The position numbers and the translations under genes are program-made. The notes beneath the pieces were generated by a model, which had not been told where the DNA came from, did no database searches, and worked only from the letters and a program-made list of their open reading frames with translations. This document shows positions 46,096 through 57,219 of a stretch of 64,000 nucleotides of DNA, in pieces; positions within the stretch are counted from its first letter, which is position 1; each line of letters begins with the position of its first letter. This DNA comes from Anagrus nilaparvatae (Eukaryota > Arthropoda > Insecta > Hymenoptera > Mymaridae), in assembly GCA_022575985.1 (NCBI GenBank), contig JAKSXM010000247.1, positions 9,819,501 through 9,883,500 of the forward strand, written 5' to 3'.

Positions 46096-46366
46096 AAAAA
46101 ATATTTTCATCAATACGGAAATATATTTTATAATAAATTTTTTAATGACATTTGGATCGTAAGTAACTATAAAGAATTCAAGAATTACATTTAACTTATA
46201 AATTAAAATATAATTATTAATTTAAATAATTATAAGTAAGTACTATAATTATTTAAAGTGCATTTATTATTTAATTGTCTAATATGAATAATTTACATAT
46301 ACCTTACCTAACATATACTTTATTAATAATTTTAAGATTTTATCGTTCGTTATATTTTTAAACAAT
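46096..46366. other. No gene seen
   Basis: AT-rich filler. Confidence 0.4.
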
Positions 46367-46988
46367 TAATTAATATAGAATTGGTCTTTACAAACAAAGA
46401 TGTTAATGATACTACTACTGAATGTGGTATACATTTAAATACTCGACATAGTAGTGGAAAATTTAATTGAAAAATTTTTCAATTTTTCAATAATTATTTG
46501 CAACTGAAAAATTGTGTAAAGATGTTATAAACACAAAATAATTGAAAAAAAGTGATATTAATAAATAATAAATATTTCTCAAAAATAAAAATATGCCAGA
46601 GCCGGTGGGATTTGAACCCACGATTATTTCATATCTAGTGAAATCGCTTTTGCCAACTAAGCTACGGCGTCCGGGCCAATCCACCGACTTTATTTTGACA
46701 TCTTCTTAAAGACATCTTCTGACATCTTCTTTATTTTGACATCATCCCAACGGCTCTGGCATCTTTTTATTTTTGAGAAATATTTATTATTTATTAATAT
46801 CACTTTTTTTCAATTTATTTGTGTTTATAACATCTTTACACAAGTTTTCAGTTGCAAAAAATTGTTGAAAAATAGAAAAATTTTTCAATTAAATTTTCCA
46901 CTACTATGTCGAGTATTTAAATGTATACCACATTCAGTAGTAGTATCATTAACATCTTTGTTCGTAAAGACCAATTCTATATTAATTA
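46367..46988. mobile_element. Head-to-head SINE pair forming a palindrome
   Basis: The 238-bp arms (46367-46604 and 46751-46988) are close inverted copies, separated by 146 bp that hold a tRNA-like head on the minus strand. The left, minus-strand copy has the head. The right copy keeps only the last ~10 bases of it (CGGCTCTGGC). The arrangement suggests two SINE insertions or a fold-back duplication. Confidence 0.6.
46598..46675 (-). ncRNA. tRNA-derived SINE head
   Basis: On the minus strand the internal promoter boxes are intact: box A TAGCTTAGTTGG (about 46653-46664) and box B GGTTCAAATCC (about 46608-46618). D-, anticodon- and T-arms can be drawn. The outer part of the acceptor stem mispairs in at least two positions and the sequence continues into a repeat body. 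It is therefore a SINE head or tRNA pseudogene rather than a working tRNA. Confidence 0.6.
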
Positions 46989-48023
46989 CTTTATTATCTT
47001 GAATTTATCTCAAATTGTCACTTATTTTGAATACAATCCCATAATCTCACTACTACGCGACTATAGTATGTGTATTAATAGTAATTTTACTATTAATATA
47101 AGGTAGCATCAATGGCTTATCGAGGATAGAAGAATCACTTAGATTTTGCATCTGTACATAGTGACAAGAGAATTAGTATAATCATCAAATCCTCTTACTA
47201 TTTCTGTATGGGGGATGTCTACGCCAAGGTCTTGGATTACGTGGGCCAACGTCCGTGGAGCTGATAAGAATTCAATTAAAGTGTCGAAATTATGTACACT
47301 TTATTAATATTTTACAAGGCATTGCTTGTTATTATTAGACATTTTTATATTTGCTGAAGTAATATTAAATATTAAATATTAGCAATTACTTAATAGAAAC
47401 CCTAAATTTGGGACTATTTTGTCATTATGTTACATTAAAATGTCCAGATTTGGTATATATAGGTTTTTAGGTCGCTGATCACGAATTTCGGGGTCTTGTC
47501 TACAAAAAAAGTGAATCGACAAAATTTTAAGGTAGCAGGTAGCAAGCTTGAAAAAAAAGTAATTTAATTGATATAATTTTTTAATTATAATAAAATAACA
47601 TTTTCTGGTTTACACCTTAACGTGCAAATAGTTAGCTCTTTAGCTCCTTATCTACTAGTTTTTTCGAAAAAAACTACCAAATCAACCGAGTTTAATTATT
47701 ATCAAAGATCGATTTATTTAATTAAGTAGTCTTTTCAAAATGAAATTGTTTTAACGCATTCTCTGTTTTTTTTTAAATTTTAAACAAAAAAAAGTATACA
47801 CAAATTTTTAGACAAAAAAAAATGTTTTTGAGATACTTCGATTTTTATGGGCCGTAGTTGAAAACATCAGTATATAAAACATAAGTATTTAAAAACTTTA
47901 AACGCATTTATCTCCAAACTACTTTTTGAAATTGATTCCAGTTCTAACACAAAATCTAATTATGCTATCGACCTAAATCTTAGTGCGTTTTATTTGTTAT
48001 TATAAAGCAAGGATATGGAACTA
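46989..48023. other. Repeat fragments, no gene
   Basis: 47446-47530 is a copy of the repeat at 40080-40260 in the other orientation. The stretch 47210-47275 has GC-ending codons in one frame (GDVYAKVLDYVGQRPWS, then TGA), which stands out from the surroundings but is too short to assign. Confidence 0.4.
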
Positions 48024-49306
48024 CCCTAACAAAAATAACCGGCCAGTTTTAGCTGGTAAAACATCTGGTATCAATGAGTTTTAACTAGAAAAATAGTTTT
48101 ACTTGTTAAAAAAAGAAAATTTCCGGGAAAATAAAGAAAATTCAATACTGATAAACTATATAACATTCTTTTAACCAATAAACGTCTAAATGAAAATTTA
48201 TACATTATTACTAGGGCGTTTTCGAGGTCGAGAAAAACGTTTTTACGGGTGAAAATTATCATATTTTTACCCCCAGAATATTTTCCGATTTTCCAAGATG
48301 GCGGACGAATAAACTTACAAAAATAAACTTTATACCTTACCAGGGGGTTTTCGAGGTCAAGAAAAACGTTTTTATGAGTGAAAATTTTCATATTTTTACT
48401 CCAGCATATTTTCCCATTTTCCAAGATGTCGGACCAATAAATATCCCAAAAATAAACTTTATACATTACCAGGGGGTTTTCGAGGTCGAGAAAAACGTTT
48501 TATGAGTGAAAATTTTCATATTTTCACTCTAGCATATTTTCCAATTTTCCAAGAAGACGGACCAATGAACATCCCAAAAATAAACTTTATACCTTACCAG
48601 GGGGTTTTCGAGGTCGAGAAAAACGATTTTATGAGTGAAAATTTTCACACCCTCCATCTTGGAAAATTTGAAAAGTTTCACTCATAAAAACGTTTTTTTC
48701 GACCTCGAAAACCCCCTGGTAATGTATAAAGTTTATTTTTGGGATATTTATTGGTCGGCCAACTTGGAAAATCGGAAAATTTGAAAATTTTTACTAAAAA
48801 AACGTTTTTCTCGACCTTGAAAACCCCCTGGTAAGGTATAAAGTTCCTTTTTGGATGTTTATTGGTCCGCCATCTTGGAAAATCGGAAAATATGCTGCGC
48901 GAAAATATGAAAATTTTCACTCATAAAAACGTTTTTCTTGACCTTGAAAACCCCCTGGTAATGTATAAAGTCTCTTTTTGTATGTTTTTTGGTCCGCCAT
49001 CTTGGAAAATCGGAAAATATGCTTAGGGTGAAAATATGAAAATTTTCACGCATAAAAACATTTTTCTCGACCTCGAAAACGCCCTGGTAATAACGTATAA
49101 ATTTTCACGTTTATTGGTTAAAAGAATGTTATAAAGTTTATCAGTATTGAATTTTCTTTATTTTCCCGGAAATTCTCTTCTTTTAACACCTAAAACTATT
49201 TTTCTGGTTAAAACTCATTGATACCAGATGAAATAAGGTGAAACCAGCCGAAACCGGCCAAAACCAGCGAAAACCAGCCGAAACCGGCCGGTTATTTTTG
49301 TTAGGG
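48024..49306. mobile_element. 1.3-kb TA-flanked foldback element with internal tandem units
   Basis: CCCTAACAAAAATAACCGGCC at the left and the reverse complement at the right, with TA outside each end. Arms of ~200 bp surround several ~120-bp units. Each unit has CATCTTGGAAAATCGG and CCCCCTGGTAA, arranged in opposite orientations on the two sides of about 48650. This is a Tc1/mariner-like MITE built around a tandem repeat. The short frames in it follow from the repeats. Confidence 0.7.
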
Positions 49307-50113
49307 TAAAAAATCAGAAAAAAGTGCATTATAAAATTTTTTTTGACTAATTTAGGTGTCTTTTTGGACTTAAAAATCTACATTTTTCGTTTTTTGCGCA
49401 CTAAATGGTAAATTTTTGTAATTTTTGCTAATTTTTAGTTCCAGCACTTGAGAAGTTTATAGGGAATAAAATGTTGTTTTATTTTTTATTATGTTGTTTA
49501 AAAATGTTTTAAATGTTGTTTTATTTTATTTTTTTATTTCAAATAGGCGCTATGCCTGGAACAGTTTTATACTTTTCTTTTTCAGCCTCTACTTGACGCT
49601 CTCTACAATATGTTAAAAATTTGGAAAATAAAATTAATAATTTTTTTGTATTCTTTGATGGTTAAGTAAAAATTAAAAAAAAATTTTAAATACTTGTATA
49701 ATAAAATAATTAAAAAAGAACATGTTTGAAATTCATTAAAAATAAACAAAAAAATGAAAAGGGGCCTTAAGTGAATTTATTATTATTCATTTTTGTTCTT
49801 TTATTAAAATAGTTGTTACGTTTACATTTTCATATTTTTCATGTTTATAGGAGAGTTAGTAGTTTAAATCAAGGTGGTCAAATTTGTGCGTTTTAATTAA
49901 GGGGGATAATCAAATGTATACGAATTAAGAAAGGTGGTGAAATTTGTCAGACATATGTATGAGAAAATTATTTCAAATTAGAGCAAAAAATTACAGAAAA
50001 ATTTTTAAAAATCAATTATTTCTTCAGTATAAAATATTCAAAATAAAAATTATTCAATGTTATTCTAATGATATTGATGTTTGGAAAATTTAATAAAATT
50101 TTTATAATTACAG
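49307..50113 (+). other. Intron upstream of the Galpha-o exon
   Basis: AT-rich, ending in the acceptor TTTTTATAATTACAG at 50099-50113. Direct repeats of GGTGGTCAAATTTGT type lie at about 49870-49950. I looked for the preceding GKST-coding exon of the G alpha gene and did not find it in the window. Confidence 0.45.
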
Positions 50114-50255
50114 AATTATTCATGAAAGTGGCTTCACACCTGAAGATTTTAAACAATATAGACCAGTAGTTTATAGTAACACAATTCAGTCATTGGTGGC
50201 GATTCTTAGGGCAATGCCAAGTCTAGGAATAAATTTTAGTACAAATGATAGAGAT
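50114..50255 (+). CDS. G protein alpha o subunit, 142-bp internal exon
   Basis: The exon starts with one base completing a Lys/Arg codon, then reads 47 codons: [47 protein letters not shown]. This is the helical-domain start of Galpha-o, just after the P-loop exon. It contains the VVYSNTIQS stretch common to the Gi/Go class and [28 protein letters not shown] residues typical of insect Galpha-o. Acceptor TTACAG and donor GTAAGT flank it exactly. The 142-bp length equals that of the corresponding exon in animal Gi/Go genes. The protein is a membrane-attached GTPase coupling receptors to effectors, mainly in neurons. No other exon is found here, so the introns are long. Confidence 0.9.
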
Positions 50256-52149
50256 GTAAGTTTAATAATAAAAATTTAATTTAATATTTTATCATATATA
50301 AGAATATCAAATCTATAAAGTTTATTTTCTGTAAAAAGCACATAGAGAGCAGTTTAGTTTTGATACGCATTTTGCTGTGAAGAAGTTTTCTACCGAAATT
50401 TTCTACCTTCTACTGAAAATTAAAACAAAAACATACACGAAAAAAAAATTTATAAAACTAATGGTAAGGATCTCGTACCGTTATTTCCAGCTTTTAATGC
50501 AAAACTTTAATTTGGAAATAAACGAAAGACAGGATTAAATTTTTAAGTGATAAATCTTTTAAAGAAATCAACGAAAAATTAATAAAAATAAGTAATAAAA
50601 TAAAATTTCTTAAAAATTCTTTTTCTTAAAGTATGTTAATGCACATCATATAAAAAATAGGCAGTTTACTTTTTATACAAAACATTTTTTTTTTAAATTA
50701 ATTTTAACTACTTATTTTATGATTTATTTTATTTTATTTTTCATTTTTTTAAAAATTTTTTTTTTCTTAAAAAGATAAATAATAAAAGTCAAGAAAACAA
50801 GCAAATCCTTAACGATATTTAAATTTTTAAAATCAACAATTTATTTGGTCACTAAAGTATTTAAAAATTTAAATTACGTTGGAAATTTGAGATTGTTAAA
50901 CATGCTTGTAAACTATTTAAATAATTATAAAAAAATATTGTTTTTCATAAAATATTTAGTAAAATATTTGCTGTTAGTATTTATAGCGTGAGTAATTTTT
51001 GGGGATAAATAATTTTTAAATATTAAACCTATATATAGGTTTAATATAGGGTTATACTATATCAAAGAAGATATACTAGTATAGAATGGTATTTCTTTTG
51101 TTATAATTCTGCTGAGTTGAGGTAACAAATAATATAGTTTTGTTACTTCAACACCATTTTTAGTCTTAGTAAAGCGCTAGTGTACTTACGCATAGTATAT
51201 TGTACTTGCTTTACCAAAAACAAAAGCCAATATGATTCTTTTATTGTATTTAATACGTACACATTTTGAAGATGTAAAGATAACACAAAATAAAGAACTT
51301 TATAATCCGAACAAAATAATAAAAATTAAATTTAAATAATTTATTCTCAGATGAATATTTTATTTATTCATATAATTTTATATTTTATAAATAAATAAAA
51401 TTTAAAAAAAAATATATTATTTATTTAACAAAAACTAACTTTTAACTTTAACTTTTTTTTGCAAAAAAAAGATTTTATGTCCCACTTAAAAGGGTGCAAT
51501 GATCACGCACCATTTTATTATTTTTTACTGAAAAAGAAAGCAATTTTTCAGTAAAAAAGACTACCAGAAATTAAAATTACATTGAAAATCAATGTCATTG
51601 AAGGTTAAAGGGGTCTCAAGTTTTTTGTTTTTTTAAGTGGGACCTTTTTCCTGACGCCCCAGCTTAGCGACGATGCAAAAAAAAAGTAAATATAATGAAC
51701 ACTACTAAAGAGATAAAAATGATTGGTTAGAGTAAAAAATTCAATCTTTATAATAAAAATTTTTCTAATTAATTCTTTTAACTTATGTTTAAGCTGTCTG
51801 GCGCCTTCGAAAAAGTCTATTTTTTTGGTTTTTACAAAAATTTAAAGTGATTAAGCTAAGATGTTAATGCATTGCTCTGTAGAAACAATTTTTATAATTT
51901 CTACTATATTATTCAGGAAATTCCAATTATTTTTTTTTGTTTCTTAATATAATAATTTATTGCTCTCTTATAAACAAATTTTACTACATAAAATATTTAA
52001 AAAAAAAAATTTTCTTCCTTTTCGGTTTTGGCCTTCAAGCTGTAAACAACGAAAATTGACTCGCTGTTTATTAAACTTAGTTCAAAAAAAGTTAGTTTTT
52101 GGGCACTAGAAAAAATAAATTTTAGTGATTCACGCATAATTTATTTGCA
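50256..52149 (+). other. Intronic DNA downstream of the Galpha-o exon
   Basis: No further exon is recognised. It includes a perfect palindrome TAAACCTATATATAGGTTTA (about 51023), a near-perfect hairpin with GTAACAAA/TTTGTTAC arms (about 51113-51155) and a small MITE (51479-51643). Any 5' end of the P-type transposon should lie in its last few hundred bases, but I could not define it. Confidence 0.45.
51479..51643. mobile_element. 165-bp MITE
   Basis: GTCCCACTTAAAAGGG at the left and TTTTTAAGTGGGAC at the right are inverted ends. Inside is another stem, TTTTTACTGAAAAAG with CTTTTTTACTGAAAAA-type complement. Noncoding. Confidence 0.5.
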
Positions 52150-52250
52150 ATGGGGCGTAACAGAAGATTATGTGCTTACAAAGATTGTCCTAATTCTAGA
52201 AACAATAATAAGGAGTTAAGATTTCATAATTTTCCTGACAATGAAAATGA
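52150..52250 (+). pseudogene. P-type transposase exon 1: N-terminal half of a THAP domain
   Basis: From ATG at 52150: MGRNRRLCAYKDCPNSR, then LRFHNFPDNEN, ending on two bases of a split codon before GTAATT. C-x4-C, then F-H-x-F-P, is the first half of the THAP zinc finger (C2CH). The second half (W, C-x2-H and AVP) is found at 61248 after an acceptor, and the split codon joins in phase. THAP domains sit at the N-terminus of P-element and THAP9 transposases and bind the element's ends. The 9-kb gap is explained by nested insertions. Confidence 0.75.
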
Positions 52251-52345
52251 GTAATTTAATTCTTTTTTATCTGTGGTATTTTTCCATCTAAATTTGTCCA
52301 CCCAAATGTCGGATAAAATACAATTTTTCACAAAATATTTTTGGT

Positions 52346-52770
52346 TCCTCATCGAGGAACCATTGTGTTAGGTCAAATTTTGTTTTCTGATTTTTTGGCA
52401 TATAAGCACGTTTTGGGACCCCAGGAAGCTAAAAAATCGGTTTTTAAAAAAAGTCGGTATGTGTGTGTGTGTGTGTGTGTGTGTGTACGTACGTACGTAT
52501 GTATGTAATCGCTGATATTTCACAAACATTATGGAATTAAGACCTAATTTATTTTTCAAAAATTTTTTCACCAAAAAAGCTCGAGTTTTTTTTTTTTTTT
52601 TTTGATTTGGATGTAATACCTCATTTATTTCCATGAAAGTACTTATATTTGAAAGTATAGTTTTCACATGATATCTCGAATCGGATACTTAATTTTCTAA
52701 AAATTTTTTTCCTAACATTTTTTTCACAAAAAAATACAAAACATACCAATTTTTTTTTTCTTTTTAGACG
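52346..52770 (+). repeat. GGTTCCTC-type repeat, left part
   Basis: It starts GGTTCCTCATCGAGGAACC, has a long (TG)n and (ACGT)n tract at about 52460-52500, and is cut at 52770 by gypsy element B. The sequence continues at 59738 with GTACCTAATTTATTT. Confidence 0.75.
52766..52770. repeat. ACGTA target-site duplication of gypsy element B
   Basis: ACGTA precedes the left LTR and recurs directly after the right LTR at 59733-59737. Confidence 0.85.
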
Positions 52771-53032
52771 TATGTTATGTTTATCATAATATATATAATT
52801 ATTTATTTAATAAATAATTAGTAGGCATTTATTTATTTAAGAATATCTTTATTATATAAGTTACATGTTATGTGTACAGCTTATGCCTTAGAACTACTAG
52901 ATATATATATATATACATATTCAATATTGCCAGTTGCCAGCGCCTCTACTTTCACTCATACTCATGCACATACATATCTATATATATATATAAAGGCTCA
53001 TTTACATTATACTTATTTATATACTTATAACA
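52771..53032 (-). repeat. LTR of gypsy element B (3' LTR)
   Basis: 262 bp, matching 57220-57429 plus 59633-59732. It contains an (AT)n stretch where the other LTR has been entered by a palindromic element. The other LTR also has a ~47-bp internal duplication near its end (about 59640-59732). Confidence 0.9.
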
Positions 53033-53059
53033 TTTCCCTTCTCTTACACAATAAATTAT

Positions 53060-53653
53060 TTATTTTGATTTTATAATATTGCATACATAATCTTCTAAAT
53101 ATTTTGGTCTATTACATGTTCTACCTGATCTAGTTATTTGTACTGGTCTATTAATATTTATATTTGTATTATTTGTATTATTATTATTATTGTTATTAGG
53201 CAATGCTTCATTGCTTACAGGCTCAGCAAAAGGTATATTTGATATTGGTATTTGAATATCATTATACTCTTTATATTCATCAAACTTATTACTTCTCGTT
53301 AAATCTTTTCTGTTTCTTTTTACTATTTGACCATTTTCAGTCTTAACTTGATATGATCGCGGATTTGAATCTACATTTATAACCAAGCCATTTTTATGAG
53401 GTGTCTTTTTATCCTCACTGTGTATTTTAACCGTGTCACCTATCTTAAAAGGTTTTAATTCTTTTGCCCCTTTATCATAATATACTTTTTGCTGTTCCTG
53501 TCTATTAATTAATGTATCTTTAAACCCATTTATATCTATTTTGGTTTTACTATAATTTGGTATCAAATTTCTTACTTTCCTTTTAAACATAATTTCAGCC
53601 GGTGTTATACCTTTTTCATTTATAGGCATATTTCTTAACTGCAATAATTCCAT
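53060..53653 (-). pseudogene. Gypsy B integrase C-terminal region
   Basis: The 197-codon frame contains MPINEKGITPAEIMFKR (end of the integrase core), YYDKGAKELKPFKIGDTV (the chromatin-side SH3-like module), RSYQVKTENG and an Asn-rich tail before the 3' LTR. It belongs to the polyprotein of 53698-57126 but is in a different frame; the junction near 53655-53760 contains more than one frameshift. Confidence 0.85.
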
Positions 53654-53697
53654 TTCTTTTTCTTTCCCTTCTAATATAATTTTCTTTAATAATCTTT

Positions 53698-55029
53698 TTA
53701 GTATTTGAACATGTCTTTCTGCAAGACCGTTTGACTGATGAAACTTTCGTGTTGTAATTTGGTGTTTAAAACCCCATTCCCCAGCAAACTTATAATACTC
53801 GAATATTGAGTTCCTGAATCTGAATATAATATCTTTGGTACACCATACCTGGCAAAAATTTCTTTTAATGAGTGTATCGTTGTTTCTGTAGTTAAATCTT
53901 CTAAATCTCTAATTTCAATATACTTGCTATACGTATCTACTATCAGTACATACTGTTTCCCTAACAAGTAAAATATGTCAGTAGCTAAAATTTCCCATGG
54001 CTCATCAGGAATCTCTTTTTTGATCATTGGTTCTTTAGTATTATTTCTTTGGAAGCTTTGGCACGTATTACAATTTTCAATCATGTCTTCTATTTGTTTG
54101 GACATTCCTGGCCAAAATAATGATTTTCTGGCTAGAGCCTTACATTTTTCTTTACCAAAATGTGCATAATGTATCTTTCCTAGCATTAGTTTTCTTAATG
54201 TTTTTGGTATTACTATACATTCATTTTTGTATATTAGACTATTATATTCTGATAATTCTTCCTTAAACGAATAATATGGCTTTATATTCTCTGGCAATAT
54301 GTTTTTATTTTCTGGCCATCCATTTCTTATATATTCTAGTATTTTATTTAATTCTAAATCTTTCTTTGTTTCATTCTTTAGTTCTTCTGGTCTTACATCT
54401 GAAATATTCATATTTTGTTCCAAAGCTGCTACATAAACTTGAACTTTCTTTTCTTCTACGTCGTCACTTTTCTTTAAATTTGATCTGCTCAAATGGTCAG
54501 CTATTTTTAAATTCTTTCCTGGAACATATTTTAATTCAAAATCATAATCCTGTAATGTGATTCGCATTCTTTGTAATCTAGGTGGGCTTTTATTTAGTGT
54601 TTTTTTAAATATACTAATTAGTGGGTTATGATCATTTTCAACAGTAAATCTTTGTGCAAATAGATATTGTCTAAATATTTTACATCTATATACTATCGCT
54701 AAACATTCTTTTTCTATTTGGCTATATATATGTTCAGTTTCCGTTAACGCTCGTGACCCATATGCTATTGGTCTTTGATCCTGCATTAGAACACAACCTA
54801 ACCCATAACTCGATGCATCTACACTTAACGTTATCGGTTTATTTACATCAAAAAATGTTAGTACGGGTGCTTTACATAATTCCTGTTTTAATTTTATAAA
54901 TGCTTCTTGTTGGACATCACCCAATACATAGGGTACATCATTTTTTATTAATTGTCTTAGACTATATGTTAAATCCGCACAATTTGGTATAAATTTTGAT
55001 ACATAATTTACTACACCTAAAAATGTCAT
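53698..55029 (-). pseudogene. Gypsy B RNase H and integrase
   Basis: The 443-codon frame begins MTFLGVVNYVSKFIPNC just after the RT. RNase H follows (LSVDASSYGLGCVL, QIEKECLAIVYRC, VENDHNPLISIF). Next come the HHCC zinc finger (KIHYAHFGKEKCKALAR, CNTCQSFQ) and the integrase core with D in LATDIFYL and D in YSDSGTQY. The catalytic Glu lies beyond a frameshift near 53760. It is in the same frame as 55045-57126, from which one TAG separates it (an apparent Lys codon change). Confidence 0.9.
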
Positions 55030-55044
55030 TAGCTCTTTTTTATT

Positions 55045-57126
55045 CTATGGTGTTTCCATTTTTTCAATTGATTCTACTCTTTCTTGATCTATTTCTATAC
55101 CTTTTTCTGATATTATGTGTCCTAAATATTTTATTTTGCTTACACCAAATACACTCTTTTTCTCATTAAATTTTATACCATATTGTCTTGCCCTTTCTAG
55201 TACTTTTATAATTGTCGACATTAATTTTTCTTTTGTATTTCCCCAGATTATCATATCATCCGCATATATACCTACATTTTCAATATCTTCAAAAATTCTG
55301 CTAAATACTTTATAAAATATTTCCGAACTAGAACAAATACCGTATGGTAGTCTATTAAAACGATATCGACCAAATGGTGTGTTAAATGTTGTATATTCTC
55401 GACATTCTTCCGTTAACTCTATTTGCCAAAAGGCCTTATTTGCGTCTAATTTTGTAAAATATTTAGCATTTTTTACTTTAGTCGAAATTTCTTCTAACGT
55501 TGGGAGCTGTATGTGTTCCCTTTTTATACATTCATTCAAACTTTGTGGATCTAGGCAGACTCTTATCGACCCATCTTCTTTTGCCACTAGAACTAATGAG
55601 CTTACAAAGTCTGTCGGTTTTTCTACTTTAGTTATAATTCCAGCCCTTTGCATTCTCCTTAATTCCAGTTTCAATTTAGACATTAGCTTAAATGCTACAT
55701 GTCTGCATGGTTCCACTTTACCTTTACTATTTTCTTTTAATTCTATGTTATATTTATAATCTTTTATTTTACCATACCCCTTAAATACATCCTTATATCT
55801 TTTACAAATTTGTTCTTTTATATTATCTTTATATATTTCATTTATTACTAAATTTTCGTCGTCTTCTACTTCTACTCTTTTTATCAAATTAAATTCACAT
55901 GACGTACGTAAACCTAGTATAGGCATGCATTTGCCTTCACATACATAAAATATTACTTCTTTGGTATTTTTACCTATTTTACATGTTAGTTTTACTTTAC
56001 CTGCTGTTTTAATTTTATCCCATGAATAGCTTTTTAGAGTTACTTTTGTTTTTATGACTTCATTTATTTTTAACTTTTTGCATATTCCTATTGGTATTAT
56101 ATTACATTGAGCCCCCGTACCTAATTTAAATTGTATATTTTTAAAACTATTTTCATTGATATTGATACCTACATTTTGTATCCATTCATTTTCCACATCT
56201 ACTGCATTGATGCTGACGTAATCAACGAAAAATTCTGCAGTCTCGTCCTCTTCTTCATCCTCTTCTATTTCTTCGACTGCCCTTGTCATCCTGCCTGCTT
56301 TGCATACCGTGCTAAAATGTCCCATTTTACGGCATATGTGACATTTTTTCCCGTATGCCGGACATTTTCCAAACGAATGGCTGTATCCACACCTCTGGCA
56401 TATTTTCTTCGTTGTTTGCTGTTGTGGTATATATTTCTCTTGTCTCGTTGTTTGTTGTTGTGGTCCATTTTTCTCTTGCCTCTTATTTTTTATTGCTGCC
56501 ACTTCTATTGCTTGTGTTTCAAATTGTTTGGATTGCTTTTCTGCTAATTCCGAAGCCTTGCCTATTGCTATGCATTTCGCTAAATCCAAGTCCCTCTCTC
56601 TTAGTAATCTGTCCTTTAGCCTCTTATCTACTATTCCGGCTACAATTCTGTCCCGAATTAACCTTTCTTGTAAATCTCCAAAATTGCATTCTTTGCTGAG
56701 TTTCCTAAGTTCAGTTACATACGTGTCAAAGGGTTCTCCTTCATGTTGATTCCTTGTAAAGAATAAGTGCGAGTTTACGCTTTCATTTGTTTTCGGTACA
56801 AAATATTCTTTAAATTTATTAATTACTGCATCATAATCTTTTTTCTCCGCTTCCGTCAGTACTAATGTGTTGTATATATCTAAGCATGACTCACCCATAG
56901 TATGTAATAAGATTGCCACTTGAATTTCTCCTTCCATTTTATTTATTTCTGCTGCTATTCTGTATATCTCGAACCTTTGTTTCCATTTAGTGAAACCTTC
57001 CGCATTTAAATTTTCTAATTCATTTGAGGGTTTTAAGCCCATTACTTTGTTATTATTTCTATTTTCAGCCATACTTTTTATAATTTTCATACGTATTGCA
57101 CTATCTTCTTTTATTATATGTGCCAC
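55045..57126 (-). pseudogene. Gypsy B gag, protease and reverse transcriptase
   Basis: The 693-codon fused frame opens with the gag capsid-like segment (FTKWKQRFEIYRIAAE, FFTRNQHEGEPFDTYVTEL). Two CCHC knuckles follow (CQRCGYSHSFGKCP, CHICRKMGHFSTVC). In the protease the active site reads L-G-T-G-A-Q instead of L-D-T-G-A. The RT has SLVLVAKEDGSIRVCLD, FTKLDANKAFWQI, FGRYRFNRLPYGICSS and the intact catalytic box YADD. The likely initiator is the Met of MAENRNN at about 57070, or the upstream ATG at 57126, which lies near the primer-binding site. A TAG follows after METP at about 55042. Confidence 0.9.
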
Positions 57127-57194
57127 GCCCTGTTCTCACACTATGTATTTTATTTTACTTCATTTAATTTTATTCTTTTTACTTTTTTACCACA

Positions 57195-57219
57195 CACTGA
57201 TTCGTATGCCGCAGCGCCA
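57195..57219 (-). promoter_or_regulatory. Gypsy B primer-binding site
   Basis: Directly inside the 5' LTR the minus strand reads TGGCGCTGCGGCATACGAA. The opening TGGCGC is common among gypsy-type elements primed by a tRNA 3' end. The tRNA species is not assigned. Confidence 0.6.

Noticed and set aside
46598..46675. Functional tRNA gene (an AGA anticodon can be drawn)
   Set aside because: The acceptor stem has mismatches, the variable arm does not fit a serine tRNA, and the sequence continues into a repeat body; a SINE head is the better reading.
53975..56749. Plus-strand ORFs across the gypsy B coding region
   Set aside because: They are antisense shadows of gag, RT and integrase frames and are dominated by Phe, Leu and Ser.
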